Both the position numbers and the translations under genes were made by a program. Positions 39,965-49,050 of a stretch of DNA of 64,000 nt are shown here, one piece after another. The notes below the pieces were generated by a model that worked only from the letters and a program-made list of their open reading frames with translations, made no database searches and was not told the origin of the DNA. Position 1 is the first letter of the stretch; each line of letters begins with the position of its first letter. The stretch spans positions 1 to 64,000 of the forward strand of contig NZ_JAMOIH010000008.1 in the NCBI RefSeq assembly GCF_024448955.1, given 5' to 3'. This DNA comes from Stutzerimonas stutzeri. GTDB taxonomy: Bacteria > Pseudomonadota > Gammaproteobacteria > Pseudomonadales > Pseudomonadaceae.

Positions 39965-39992
39965 CGTAGGGCCGAACGTGTTCGGCCCTACG
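39965..39992. terminator. Perfect 13-bp palindromic hairpin
   Basis: CGTAGGGCCGAAC (39965-39977) pairs with GTTCGGCCCTACG (39980-39992) with only GT between. No T-run follows. It may end the selD-selU transcript or be a mobile REP-type palindrome. Confidence 0.55.
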
Positions 39993-40151
39993 AGGAAGCT
40001 TATGCTTCGGAGCCGAGTGGTCCGTTCGATCCATCTTCGTTAACGCCGGCCTTCGATCACAACCTGGAACCTCGTCACAACAGGTTTCCTGCGCCTTTGC
40101 CTGAGGCTCCCGGTGTCAGTAGCATCGCTGGACGAACTGAAGGAGAGCGGC

Positions 40152-41069
40152 ATGCGCACGAGATTGGACGTCTGTCTGCGAGCGGTGAATGAGGTACTGC
40201 TCGGCAAGCAATCACAGGTGCGGTTGGCCATGGCCTGTCTGCTGGCGAGAGGGCATCTGCTGATTGAGGATCTGCCAGGCATGGGCAAGACGACCCTCAG
40301 CCACGCTCTCGCCAAGGTAATGGGGCTGGAGTTCCAGCGGATTCAGTTCACCTCGGACCTGCTACCAGGCGACATCCTCGGCACCTCAGTATTCGACAAG
40401 GACAGCGGCCAATTTGCGTTTCATCCGGGGCCGATCTTCTCCGAGCTGATCCTGGCGGACGAAATCAACCGGGCCACTCCAAAAAGCCAGAGCGCATTGC
40501 TCGAAGCCATGGAAGAAGGGCAGGTAACTATCGAGGGCGCCACGCGGCCTTTGCCCGATCCTTTCTTCGTCGTCGCTACGCAGAACCCGGTCAGTTCTGG
40601 CGGTACGTTCTCTTTGCCCGAATCGCAGCTGGATCGCTTCCTCATGCGGTTGTCGCTGGGTTATCCGGCTAAAGCCGCAGAAAAGGCATTGTTATTGGGC
40701 GATTCGCGCCGCGATCTGCTCGTTCGGCTGGAGCCTCTGCTCGACCGCACTGCGTTGGTGGAGATTCAGAGTGCAGTGGCGCAGGTTCGGGTCAGCGATG
40801 CATTGGTCGATTACGTTCTGCGATTGGTCGAGGCCACCCGTACGCAGCCACAGTTCGCCTGGGGCTTGTCGCCGCGCGGCAGTCTCGCGATGCTGGCCGC
40901 GGCACGCGCCTGGGCCTTTCTCGATGGTCGCGACTACGCCATACCTGAAGATGTGCAAGCCGTGCTGCCGTCCGTCGTCGGCCATCGTCTGCGTGAGCGC
41001 GCCGATGCCACCGGCCACGGCGGCGGCGCGCTGGTGCAGTGGCTGTTGCGCGAAGTGCCGGCGCTCTGA
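40152..41069 (+). CDS. MoxR-family AAA+ ATPase
   Basis: 305 residues from the ATG at 40152, which follows AAGGAGAG; a GTG at 40113 would add 13 residues and cannot be excluded. Walker A DLPGMGKTTLS (residues 40-50), Walker B LILADEINRATPKSQSALLE, then the arginine/lid domain. MoxR proteins work with DUF58 or von Willebrand proteins as chaperone-like machines, and a DUF58 gene follows directly. The locus matches the one upstream of tgpA in P. aeruginosa. Confidence 0.93.
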   Translation: MRTRLDVCLRAVNEVLLGKQSQVRLAMACLLARGHLLIEDLPGMGKTTLSHALAKVMGLEFQRIQFTSDLLPGDILGTSVFDKDSGQFAFHPGPIFSELILADEINRATPKSQSALLEAMEEGQVTIEGATRPLPDPFFVVATQNPVSSGGTFSLPESQLDRFLMRLSLGYPAKAAEKALLLGDSRRDLLVRLEPLLDRTALVEIQSAVAQVRVSDALVDYVLRLVEATRTQPQFAWGLSPRGSLAMLAAARAWAFLDGRDYAIPEDVQAVLPSVVGHRLRERADATGHGGGALVQWLLREVPAL

Positions 41070-41102
41070 TGGGCAATCGCAGCAATTGCGCAAAGGATCA
41101 AC

Positions 41103-42065
41103 ATGCGACTACTACCGCGGCTACGTGATCGCTGGCTGTTGAAGCGCATTCCGCCGGGCCCGAGCATGCGCCTCGACCAGCGGCGAATATTCATCATGCC
41201 GACGCCGGTGGGGATAACCTTTCTGATTGCGTTGCTGCTGATGCTGGTAGCGGCGATCAATTATCAGAACAGCCTCGCCTATGCGCTGACGTTCCTGCTC
41301 GGCTCGGTCTACATGGTCGCGATCCTGCATACCTGGCGCAATCTGGCCGGGCTCACGCTGCATGCTGGCGGCTCGCAGGCCGTTTTTCTCGGTGAACAGG
41401 CGCGCCTGCAGGTCAGGCTGGAAAGTCGTGGGCGTCTCTATCAGGCGGTCGCGCTGGGATGGCCGAAAAGCGGTCTGCAAGTGGTCGACGTGCCGGCGGG
41501 CGGAACTTGCGAGGTCGACTTGAACCTGACGACCGAACGCCGTGGCTGGCTGCGTCCCGGGCGCCTGCGTGTCGAGAGTCGCTTTCCACTGGGCATCCTG
41601 GTGGCATGGAGCTGGGTCGATCTGCAGCTGGCCGCGCTGGTGTATCCGCGCCCTGCTGCAGGCAAATTGCCGGAAACTGGCGGGGCGGCCGAAGAGGAGC
41701 GCGAGGGCGTCCGCGCATCGGGCCCCGGTATCGACGACTACCAAGGGCTCAAACCCTGGCAGCCGGGCGACTCGCGGCGACGTCTCAACTGGAAGGCCTA
41801 CTCTCGCGGGCAGGGCTTGCTAGTCAAGGATTTCACTGCCTTGCTCGGGGAGGAGCCGTTACTCGATCTGGATGCGCTCGACGGTGATATCGAGGCACGG
41901 CTGTCGCTGCTCTGCCATTGGGTCGTCGAGTTGTCGGCACGTCAGCAACCCTTCGCCTTGCGCATCGCTGCGACAACCATCGGCCCGGACGCCGGCGTCG
42001 ATCACCGCAACCATTGCCTGCGCGAGCTGGCGCTGTTCGGCCTGGAGCGGGAGGGCCGCCGATGA
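41103..42065 (+). CDS. DUF58 domain membrane protein
   Basis: 320 residues. Two hydrophobic segments (about 32-52 and 58-76) are followed by a cytosolic part with the DUF58 core GPGIDDYQGLKPWQPGDSRR and LNWKAYSRGQGLLVKDF. The partner of MoxR ATPases. The stop overlaps the tgpA start (ATGA). Confidence 0.92.
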   Translation: MRLLPRLRDRWLLKRIPPGPSMRLDQRRIFIMPTPVGITFLIALLLMLVAAINYQNSLAYALTFLLGSVYMVAILHTWRNLAGLTLHAGGSQAVFLGEQARLQVRLESRGRLYQAVALGWPKSGLQVVDVPAGGTCEVDLNLTTERRGWLRPGRLRVESRFPLGILVAWSWVDLQLAALVYPRPAAGKLPETGGAAEEEREGVRASGPGIDDYQGLKPWQPGDSRRRLNWKAYSRGQGLLVKDFTALLGEEPLLDLDALDGDIEARLSLLCHWVVELSARQQPFALRIAATTIGPDAGVDHRNHCLRELALFGLEREGRR

Positions 42066-44080
42066 GCAGGCTCCAGACGATTCCACGAAACGGGCTGATC
42101 TGGCTGCTGGTCGCTCAGGTGCTGGTGATCCTGCCGCATCTCGGTCATCTGCCGTTGTGGATCATCGGCCTCTGGCTGGCCTGCGCCAGTTGGCGAGTGC
42201 AAATATTCCGTATGCGCGCTCGTTACCCGCGAGGCTGGATAAAAGCGCTGATGATGATCGGCGTGGGCGGCGGTGTGTACCTTTCTCGCGGCGGCCTGAT
42301 CGGGCTCGACGCTGGCGTCGTGCTGCTGATCGCCGCGTTCATACTCAAGCTGTTAGAAATGCGCAGCCGGCGCGATGCCTGGGTGCTGATCTTCCTCGGG
42401 TTCTTTGCCGTGACCACGAGTTACCTGTTCAACGACAGCCTGCCGGCCGGGCTCTACAGCCTGCTGCCGGTCACCGCGCTGCTGGCTGCGATGATCGGCC
42501 TGCAGCAGAGCAGTACCGATACTCACCCCTGGCCGACGCTGCGTCTGGCAGGGTCGCTGCTGTTGCAAGCCGTACCGCTGATGCTTGTGCTGTTCGTGCT
42601 GTTCCCACGCATGGGGCCGCTTTGGTCGTTGCCGCAGCCCAATGATCGTGGTGTGACCGGGCTTTCCGACAGCATGTCGCCAGGTGATATTGCCGAGCTG
42701 AGCCGGTCCGCCGAGCTGGCATTCCGGGCCAGCTTCGAAGGTCCGATTCCAGAGCGGGACCAGCTGTACTGGCGGGCCGTCACCTTCGAGCGCTTCGATG
42801 GCCGGCGCTGGTCCCAGTCGCTCGCGTCGCAGTTTTCGCCGGCGCCTGAGTGGACGCCCGACGGCACTGCGGTGAGTTACACCGTCGTCATGCAGCCCAG
42901 TGGCCGATCATGGCTCTACGCGCTGGACGTGGCCCAGGTCGATGCTGGCAACGTTCAACTGATGGCCGATTTCCACCTGCAGCGCCCGCGCCCGATCCAT
43001 CAGGCTTTGCTTTATCAGGCGACCTCATGGCCCGAGTCGTTGCGCGAACCCGCCGCCGAGCCCGCCACGCTGGAGCGCGCCTTACAGCTTCCCGCGCAAG
43101 GCAATCCGCGCAGTCGTGCTTGGGCCGCGGCGTTGCGCCGTGAGCATTCGGACCCCGAAGCCGTCGTGCAGGCGCTCCTTCAGCATTTCAATCGACAGCC
43201 TTACCATTACACGTTGCAGCCTTCATCGGTCGGCGCCGATATCGTCGACGGCTTTCTGTTCGATACGCTGAATGGCTTTTGCATTCACTATGCCGGCGCG
43301 ATGACCTTCGTCCTGCGCGCCGCTGGCATACCGGCCCGGGTCGTGGCGGGTTATCAGGGCGGCGAAATCAACCCGTCGGGCAATTACCTGTCGGTTCGTC
43401 AGCTCGACGCCCACGCCTGGGTCGAATACTGGAGTGCGGATCGTGGCTGGATTGCGGTCGATCCGACGTTCCAGGTAGCGCCCGAGCGCATCGAGCTGGG
43501 GCTGGAGCAAGCGCTCTCCGAGGAAGACGCGCTTCTCGATGATTCCCCGCTGGCGCTGCGGCGCTATCGTGACATCGGCTGGCTGAACCAGCTGCGATTC
43601 GGCTGGGACAGCCTCAACTATGGCTGGCAGCGTTGGGTGCTCGGCTATCAGGGCGAGCGCCAGCTAGACGTTCTGAAAGGTCTGTTCGGCAAACTCGACG
43701 AACGCAAGCTCGGGCTGCTGTCGGTCATCACTACCGCTGTGTTGATGATCATCCTGGCCTTGATGCTGCTGAAACCCTGGCGGCGTGAGCGCGACCCGCA
43801 GCTGCGCCTGTTCCGCCGCTTCGAACGGCTGCTGGCTCGTCAGGGCGTCGAGCGGCAGGCGGGCGAGGGGGCGCGGGATTTCGCCGAGCGTGCGGCAAGT
43901 CAGCTTCCGGTAGCCGCCGATTCGATCCTCGATTTTTCTCGGCTCTATGAGATGGCTCGTTATGCCGGCCGTCCGGCTGACAGAGGCGCGATGAAAGCGG
44001 CCCTTGCAAAGGTGAGACGTCAGCTCCCGTGGCGCTCCGGTATCGGCAGAAACAGAAGAACAGCCTCGCCCGAACGATAG
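42062..44080 (+). CDS. tgpA: Protein-glutamine gamma-glutamyltransferase TgpA
   Basis: 672 residues. Several N-terminal membrane helices (about residues 10-180), a large periplasmic transglutaminase-core domain with the triad Cys407 (LNGFCIHYAGAMTF), His451 (LDAHAWVEYW) and Asp467 (GWIAVDPTF), a further helix (about 558-580) and a cytosolic DUF4129-like tail. In P. aeruginosa TgpA is essential and has transglutaminase activity. It completes the MoxR-DUF58-TgpA operon. Confidence 0.95.
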   Translation: MSRLQTIPRNGLIWLLVAQVLVILPHLGHLPLWIIGLWLACASWRVQIFRMRARYPRGWIKALMMIGVGGGVYLSRGGLIGLDAGVVLLIAAFILKLLEMRSRRDAWVLIFLGFFAVTTSYLFNDSLPAGLYSLLPVTALLAAMIGLQQSSTDTHPWPTLRLAGSLLLQAVPLMLVLFVLFPRMGPLWSLPQPNDRGVTGLSDSMSPGDIAELSRSAELAFRASFEGPIPERDQLYWRAVTFERFDGRRWSQSLASQFSPAPEWTPDGTAVSYTVVMQPSGRSWLYALDVAQVDAGNVQLMADFHLQRPRPIHQALLYQATSWPESLREPAAEPATLERALQLPAQGNPRSRAWAAALRREHSDPEAVVQALLQHFNRQPYHYTLQPSSVGADIVDGFLFDTLNGFCIHYAGAMTFVLRAAGIPARVVAGYQGGEINPSGNYLSVRQLDAHAWVEYWSADRGWIAVDPTFQVAPERIELGLEQALSEEDALLDDSPLALRRYRDIGWLNQLRFGWDSLNYGWQRWVLGYQGERQLDVLKGLFGKLDERKLGLLSVITTAVLMIILALMLLKPWRRERDPQLRLFRRFERLLARQGVERQAGEGARDFAERAASQLPVAADSILDFSRLYEMARYAGRPADRGAMKAALAKVRRQLPWRSGIGRNRRTASPER

Positions 44081-44173
44081 TGATGCGCGATGGTGCGTTA
44101 TCACCGAATGCCATGCCGTTACTCGCGTGTCGGCGATAAGATGACCGACTGATAAGAACAAGCCGAGGTGGGC

Positions 44174-44971
44174 ATGACCCTTTCCGAATTGATACAAGCC
44201 GTGCGTGAAAACCCGAACAACATCATCGTACCCGCCACATGGGGGCAGGGTCGTGCGGGCTTTGGCGGGCTGGTTGCAGCGCTGGTCTATGAGGCTATGC
44301 AGGCGCAGGTGCCGGAAGGCCGGCCGGTACGCTCGCTGGCCATCACCTTCGTCGGCCCGTTGATGGTCGATGCCCCGGTGAGCTTCGAGGCTGAAGTGCT
44401 GCGCGAGGGTAAGGCTGTCAGTCAGGTTCTTGGGCGGGCTGTGCAGGACGGCCAGGTAGTGACCATCATCCAGGGGAGTTTCGGTGCGGCGCGGGCATCG
44501 GCCATCCATGTCCCGGCGGAACCGGCTCCAGCGATGCCGCCGGTGGATGAGTGTGTGGAGCTGCCTTTCGTTCCGGGTGTGGCACCGGAGTTCACCCGTT
44601 ATCTGGCGATGCGCTGGGGCATCGGCGGGTTGCCGTTCAGTGGCAATCCTTCACGCGAGATGGGCGGCTGGGTGCGGCTGCGCGGTGAGGTCGAACGCGA
44701 ACCTGTAACCGTCGCGCAACTGCTGGCATTGGTGGACGCCTGGCCGCCAGCGCCACTGTCGCATTTGAAGCGCTTCGCACCTGGCAGTTCGCTGACCTGG
44801 ACCATCGAGTTCATCCAGCCGGTACCGCAGTTCGACACCCACGAATGGTGTCGCTATCGCGCGGTGATCGAGCATGCCCAGGATGGTTACGGTCATTGTG
44901 CCGCGGCACTCTGGACAGCCGAGGGTGAACTGGTGGCGCTAAGTCGCCAGACGGTAACGGTATTTGGCTGA
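44174..44971 (+). CDS. Acyl-CoA thioesterase, double hotdog
   Basis: 265 residues from the ATG at 44174 (GAGG upstream; a GTG at 44168 is too close to it). The TesB-like two-hotdog fold: N-terminal VPATWGQGRAGFGGLVAALV and RSLAITFVGPL; C-terminal LTWTIEFIQPVP and DGYGHCAAALWTAEGELVA. Hydrolyses fatty acyl-CoA; chain preference unknown. Confidence 0.87.
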   Translation: MTLSELIQAVRENPNNIIVPATWGQGRAGFGGLVAALVYEAMQAQVPEGRPVRSLAITFVGPLMVDAPVSFEAEVLREGKAVSQVLGRAVQDGQVVTIIQGSFGAARASAIHVPAEPAPAMPPVDECVELPFVPGVAPEFTRYLAMRWGIGGLPFSGNPSREMGGWVRLRGEVEREPVTVAQLLALVDAWPPAPLSHLKRFAPGSSLTWTIEFIQPVPQFDTHEWCRYRAVIEHAQDGYGHCAAALWTAEGELVALSRQTVTVFG

Positions 44972-45040
44972 CACGCTTCTAGGCGGTCAGGCTCGAGCCG
45001 TCTAGGGCGTTATTGAGAGCTGTCAGCTGGCGGCCCATTA

Positions 45041-45071
45041 CCGGCGCAAGGTCGAGCTGATCTTGCGCCGG
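45041..45071. terminator. Hairpin between the thioesterase and chemoreceptor genes
   Basis: CCGGCGCAAG (45041-45050) pairs with CTTGCGCCGG (45062-45071), between convergent genes. Lacks a strong T-run on either strand. Confidence 0.5.
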
Positions 45072-45081
45072 CGAGGATTTA

Positions 45082-46554
45082 TCACAGCTTGAATTGCTGA
45101 ATCGCCTTGCTCAGCTCTCCGGAGAGAGCCGCCAGCTCTGAACTGGTAGTAGCCGACGCGGCGGTCTGTGTGACGGTCTGTTCGGTGACGTCACGAATGC
45201 CGGTCACCGAACGATTGAGCTCTTCTGCCACCTCGCTCTGCTGTTCGGCCGCGTCCGCGATCTGCGTGTTGCTCTCACGCATCTGCGCCACTGCTGCGGT
45301 GATCGCTTCCAGCGCCAGTCCCGCCTCACGGGCTTCGGCCACGCAATCATCGGCCTTCAACGAGCTTTCCTGCATGAATTCCACCGCATCGCGGGTCATG
45401 GCCTGCAGCCCGGCAATCATCTGGGTGATTTCGTCAGTCGAGACTTGTACGCGTTTGGCCAGATTGCGCACTTCATCGGCGACCACCGCGAAGCCGCGGC
45501 CCATCTCGCCGGCACGAGCCGCTTCGATGGCGGCATTCAGCGCGAGCAGGTTGGTCTGCTCGGCGATGCTGTGAATGACGCTGACGACACCGTTGATCTT
45601 CTGACTGTCGGCGGCAAGCTGGCCAATCGTCTCGGCCGTCTGCTGCACGCCTTGGGACAGGCTGGAAATGGAGCGTTCGACGCGGGTCACGACACTGTGC
45701 CCGTCGCCTGCGAGGCGGTCGGCATGCTGGGATTGGTCCCGTGTTTCCCGCGCGTGATCGGCGATGTGGTGGACGGTCGCGGTCATTTCGTTGATCGCGG
45801 TAGCCGCCTGATCGGTTTCGCTCTTCTGGCCAAGCATGCCTTGGCGAACATCGCTCATGCTAGAAGCCAGGCGACTGGCCCCTTCGTCCAAACGTGTCGC
45901 AGCCTGGGTCACGGTACCGACGATGCGCTGGTAGCCGGCCTGCATGGCATTGAACGCGGCGGCCATCTGTCCGACTTCATCGCGGCTATCCAGCGGTACT
46001 CGCACGGCAAGATCACCGCTGCGCTCCACATGCAGCATGACGTCTTTCAAGGTGTTGAGATGGCTGAGGAGGAAGCGAATCATCACCTGCGAAGCCGCCA
46101 GCAACGCCAACATCAGCACAGCGACCGCCAGCGCGTAGCTGAAGAAGTGCTCCTTCAGCAGCTGCAAGACGCTGGGTGTGCGAGCCAGAACCGCAAGGTT
46201 TTCGCCGCCTGGCCTGGCAATCAGCTGCGCGCCAATGACCGGGGTGGTCGCGAAAAAGCGGTCGTGATCGATGTCCATCCAGCCCTGGCGCGGTGCGGAG
46301 CTTTGGCCTTCGATGACTACCGGCTGACCTGCCGCAAACACCAACACATCGGGGTGCCGCGCAAGCGCGCCTTCCTGCGGCCAACTCTGCAGCACGCTGG
46401 CCATTTCTTGGGCGCTGGTCTGCGCATCCTGGCTGCGTGCCCCCTGCTCGAGCTGTAACGCGAACAGCACCAGCAGCAGGGTGGTGACGAAGGTCACCAT
46501 ATTCAGGGCCCAGAATTTGTACTTCAGGGAAAGATCGCGAATCCAAAGAACCAT
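45082..46554 (-). CDS. Methyl-accepting chemotaxis protein (small periplasmic sensor)
   Basis: 490 residues. TM1 about 16-34, a short periplasmic domain of about 100 residues (35-137), TM2 about 138-160, HAMP about 160-212, and a signalling domain with the tip [20 protein letters not shown]. The sensor resembles a single-Cache or PilJ-less unknown type; the ligand is unknown. A sigma28 promoter lies upstream, overlapping the tatD stop codon. Confidence 0.93.
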   Translation of the reverse strand: MVLWIRDLSLKYKFWALNMVTFVTTLLLVLFALQLEQGARSQDAQTSAQEMASVLQSWPQEGALARHPDVLVFAAGQPVVIEGQSSAPRQGWMDIDHDRFFATTPVIGAQLIARPGGENLAVLARTPSVLQLLKEHFFSYALAVAVLMLALLAASQVMIRFLLSHLNTLKDVMLHVERSGDLAVRVPLDSRDEVGQMAAAFNAMQAGYQRIVGTVTQAATRLDEGASRLASSMSDVRQGMLGQKSETDQAATAINEMTATVHHIADHARETRDQSQHADRLAGDGHSVVTRVERSISSLSQGVQQTAETIGQLAADSQKINGVVSVIHSIAEQTNLLALNAAIEAARAGEMGRGFAVVADEVRNLAKRVQVSTDEITQMIAGLQAMTRDAVEFMQESSLKADDCVAEAREAGLALEAITAAVAQMRESNTQIADAAEQQSEVAEELNRSVTGIRDVTEQTVTQTAASATTSSELAALSGELSKAIQQFKL

Positions 46555-46612
46555 GAGCGCGCTTCATATGTAGTGGCAGGAGGTGTTTGCAGAACGTTGA
46601 GAACCAGTTCTT

Positions 46613-46639
46613 ATAACGGCAGGACAACGTCTGGCTTTA
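46613..46639 (-). promoter_or_regulatory. Sigma28 (FliA) promoter of the second chemoreceptor
   Basis: Leftward TAAA (46639-46636), exactly 15 bases, then GCCGTTAT (46620-46613), close to TAAA-N15-GCCGATAA. The -35 TAAA includes the tatD stop codon TAA. Confidence 0.7.
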
Positions 46640-47458
46640 GGGCTGTATAGCCTCAGCCAGACGCGAAATACCAAAAAACGTCTGGGCGCACGCGGTACTG
46701 GAGGCAGCCAGTTCCTCTTCGCTTACGCGGCGATGGCGGGCGACCTCACGCAAAACCTCCGGCAGAAAGGCGGGTTCATTCTGACCACCCTTGGGTTTGG
46801 GGCGCAGCGTACGGGGCAGCAGGTAGGGCGCATCGCTTTCGAGCATCAGTCGTGCTGCAGGAACCTCGCGAACCAGTGGATGCAAGTGGGTGCCGCGACG
46901 CTCGTCGCAGATCCAGCCGGTGATGCCGATGTGCAGGTCGAGATCCAGATAGGCATAAAGGGCACGTTTCTCCCCGGTGAAGCAATGCACGACCGCGGCG
47001 CTGAGCTGATCGCGAAAAGGTCGCAGGATCTCTACCAGGCGCTGATCGGCGTCGCGCTCATGAAGAAACACCGGCAGCCCGGTCTCCACCGCCAGCTGCA
47101 GATGCTCTTCCAAAACCCGCTCCTGTTGAGCGCGAGGGGAGAAGTCGCGGTTGAAATCCAGACCGCACTCACCGACTGCCCGAACCTCCGGCTCGGCGAG
47201 TAAACCTTTCAGTTGGTTGGCGGTTTCCGCGGTCCACTGGTTCGCATCATGAGGATGAATGCCCGCCGTGCAAAACAAGCGTTGTCGGCTTTCATCCAGC
47301 TCGCGGCAGAGTGCCAAAGCCGCTTCGCTCTCTTCGATGCTGGTGCCCGTCAGTATCAGCTGTGCGACGCCGGCCGCGTAGGCGCGATCCAGGATGGCGC
47401 GTGGGTCACGGGATAGGCTCGGGTGGGTCAGGTTGACACCGATGTCGACAAGTTGCAT
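46637..47458 (-). CDS. tatD: TatD-family metal-dependent deoxyribonuclease
   Basis: 273 residues from the ATG at 47458. Metal ligands appear in [11 protein letters not shown] (Glu), FLHERDA (His), VVHCFTGE (His) and [12 protein letters not shown] (Asp). TatD is a 3'-5' exonuclease implicated in DNA repair and quality control. It diverges from an MltF-like gene across an unusually AT-rich region. Confidence 0.92.
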   Translation of the reverse strand: MQLVDIGVNLTHPSLSRDPRAILDRAYAAGVAQLILTGTSIEESEAALALCRELDESRQRLFCTAGIHPHDANQWTAETANQLKGLLAEPEVRAVGECGLDFNRDFSPRAQQERVLEEHLQLAVETGLPVFLHERDADQRLVEILRPFRDQLSAAVVHCFTGEKRALYAYLDLDLHIGITGWICDERRGTHLHPLVREVPAARLMLESDAPYLLPRTLRPKPKGGQNEPAFLPEVLREVARHRRVSEEELAASSTACAQTFFGISRLAEAIQP

Positions 47459-47474
47459 GAAACTGTCTCGCTTA

Positions 47475-47535
47475 TAAGATGAAAATATAACGTTACGTAT
47501 CAATAGATTAGATTCGTTATCTAATGCTAGTTGAA
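47475..47535. promoter_or_regulatory. AT-rich divergent control region with operator-like repeats
   Basis: A short AT-rich island in GC-rich surroundings. It contains the palindrome TAACGTTA (47488-47495) and the inverted repeat ATTAGAT-TCGTT-ATCTAAT (47507-47525). It lies between tatD and the transglycosylase gene. Confidence 0.5.
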
Positions 47536-47637
47536 AGCTATCGCTGGCGGCTCAGCAACGCCTGTGAGAACCTTCGCCACCTCTCAGCAGGGGGTGGCCC
47601 ATCCCTGCTTTAGTTCCGTTCGAGCGCATAAGCCTAA

Positions 47638-49047
47638 ATGATCCGTCTATTGTCCCTGCTGTGTCTGCTGATGCTTGCATCCTGGCCAGCCGCTGCGCGC
47701 GTGGTTGGCCCGCAGGCATGGCAACCGACGGAGACGGTACGCGATCTGGCCGAGATTCGCCGCAGCGGGACGTTGCGGGTGCTGGTCAATCAGAGCCGCA
47801 ACAGCTCGGGCGAGGTCAAGGGCGAAGCCATCGGTGTCGAATATGTGCGTCTGCGTGCATTCGAGCAGTTTCTCAATCGCGGTTCGAAGGGCTCGTCGAT
47901 CACCCTGGAAATCATTCCGAAAGCCAAAGACCAATTGCTTGGCGCTCTGCAAAGAGGCGAGGGTGATCTAGTCGCACCCGGAGAGCTCCTCGATCTTGGC
48001 GCGCTGCGCAGGGTAAGTCGCAGTCGGGCTGTTGTCGACGAGGTTCCGATGGTGCTGGTAGGTCGACAAGGCGGCCATCGCTATAAAAGCTTCGAGCAGT
48101 TGTCGGGGCGGAGTTTGGCATTGCCGGCGGGCAGCGCTGCAAGCGCTGCGCTGGAAAGTATCAACCAGACGTTGATGCAGGCCGGGCGCGCGCCGATTGC
48201 GGTCGAGTGGGTCGACCCAACGCTTGCCGTGGAAGATGTGCTGGAGATGGTGCAGGCGGGCGTTTATCCAGCGACCGTGGTCGAACAGACCATCGCCGAA
48301 CGCTGGGCGAAGGTGCTGCCGAAACTGCGTATCGAATCGCAGCTGGTGCTGGGCAAGCGCTCCGACATGCACTGGTTCATGCGAAAGGAGGCGAGCACGT
48401 TGCGCGCGAACGTCGACCGCTTTCTCAAGGGCTACAGTGCGCCGGATAATCAGGACGCCGCTTTCGTTCGGGTCTATCGACGCCTTTATCGGGTGCAGTA
48501 TCCACTTGATCGCGTCGGGCGACAGCGCCTGGAGAAGGTGCGTCCGACGTTGCAGCGGCATGCTCAGCAGCAGGATATGGATTGGCTCAATCTGGCTGCA
48601 CTCGCGTTCAAGGAGTCGACTCTCAACCCGGCGGCCCGTGGCGCTTCGGGTGCCACCGGACTCATGCAGGTAACCCCGGCCACTGCCCGCAGCATGGGCG
48701 TCAGCGATATCGGCAAGCTGGACAACAATGTACTGGCCAGCGCGAAGTATCTGGCCAACATACGACGCGAATTTTTCGCCAGTCCCAAGCTCAACGAGCG
48801 CGAACGCATGGCGTTCATCCTGGCTGCCTACAACATGGGGCCTCAGCGGGTGCAAAGCATGCGGGCCGAGGCCCGCCGCCGCGGGCTGAACCCGGACCAA
48901 TGGTTTTTTCAGGTCGAACGGATTGCCATGGAAACCATGGGAATGGGCGTCGTCAGCTATGTCAACGCGGTGAACAAGTATTACCTGGCTTACACACGCG
49001 AACGCTATCTGCTCGAAGGTGGACCGCAAAGCGCCGCGGCCAACTGA
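47638..49047 (+). CDS. MltF-like lytic murein transglycosylase
   Basis: 469 residues. Signal peptide 1-20 (ASWPAAA). The N-terminal part (about 35-270) is a solute-binding-like domain (RRSGTLRVLVNQSRNSSGEV); the C-terminal SLT domain (about 310-450) has the catalytic Glu in ALAFKESTLNP, GATGLMQVTPATA and AYNMGPQRV. It cleaves peptidoglycan to 1,6-anhydro products. No lipobox, unlike canonical outer-membrane Mlt proteins. It converges on the lipase foldase gene with a gap of only 3 bases. Confidence 0.92.
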   Translation: MIRLLSLLCLLMLASWPAAARVVGPQAWQPTETVRDLAEIRRSGTLRVLVNQSRNSSGEVKGEAIGVEYVRLRAFEQFLNRGSKGSSITLEIIPKAKDQLLGALQRGEGDLVAPGELLDLGALRRVSRSRAVVDEVPMVLVGRQGGHRYKSFEQLSGRSLALPAGSAASAALESINQTLMQAGRAPIAVEWVDPTLAVEDVLEMVQAGVYPATVVEQTIAERWAKVLPKLRIESQLVLGKRSDMHWFMRKEASTLRANVDRFLKGYSAPDNQDAAFVRVYRRLYRVQYPLDRVGRQRLEKVRPTLQRHAQQQDMDWLNLAALAFKESTLNPAARGASGATGLMQVTPATARSMGVSDIGKLDNNVLASAKYLANIRREFFASPKLNERERMAFILAAYNMGPQRVQSMRAEARRRGLNPDQWFFQVERIAMETMGMGVVSYVNAVNKYYLAYTRERYLLEGGPQSAAAN

Positions 49048-49050
49048 CCG

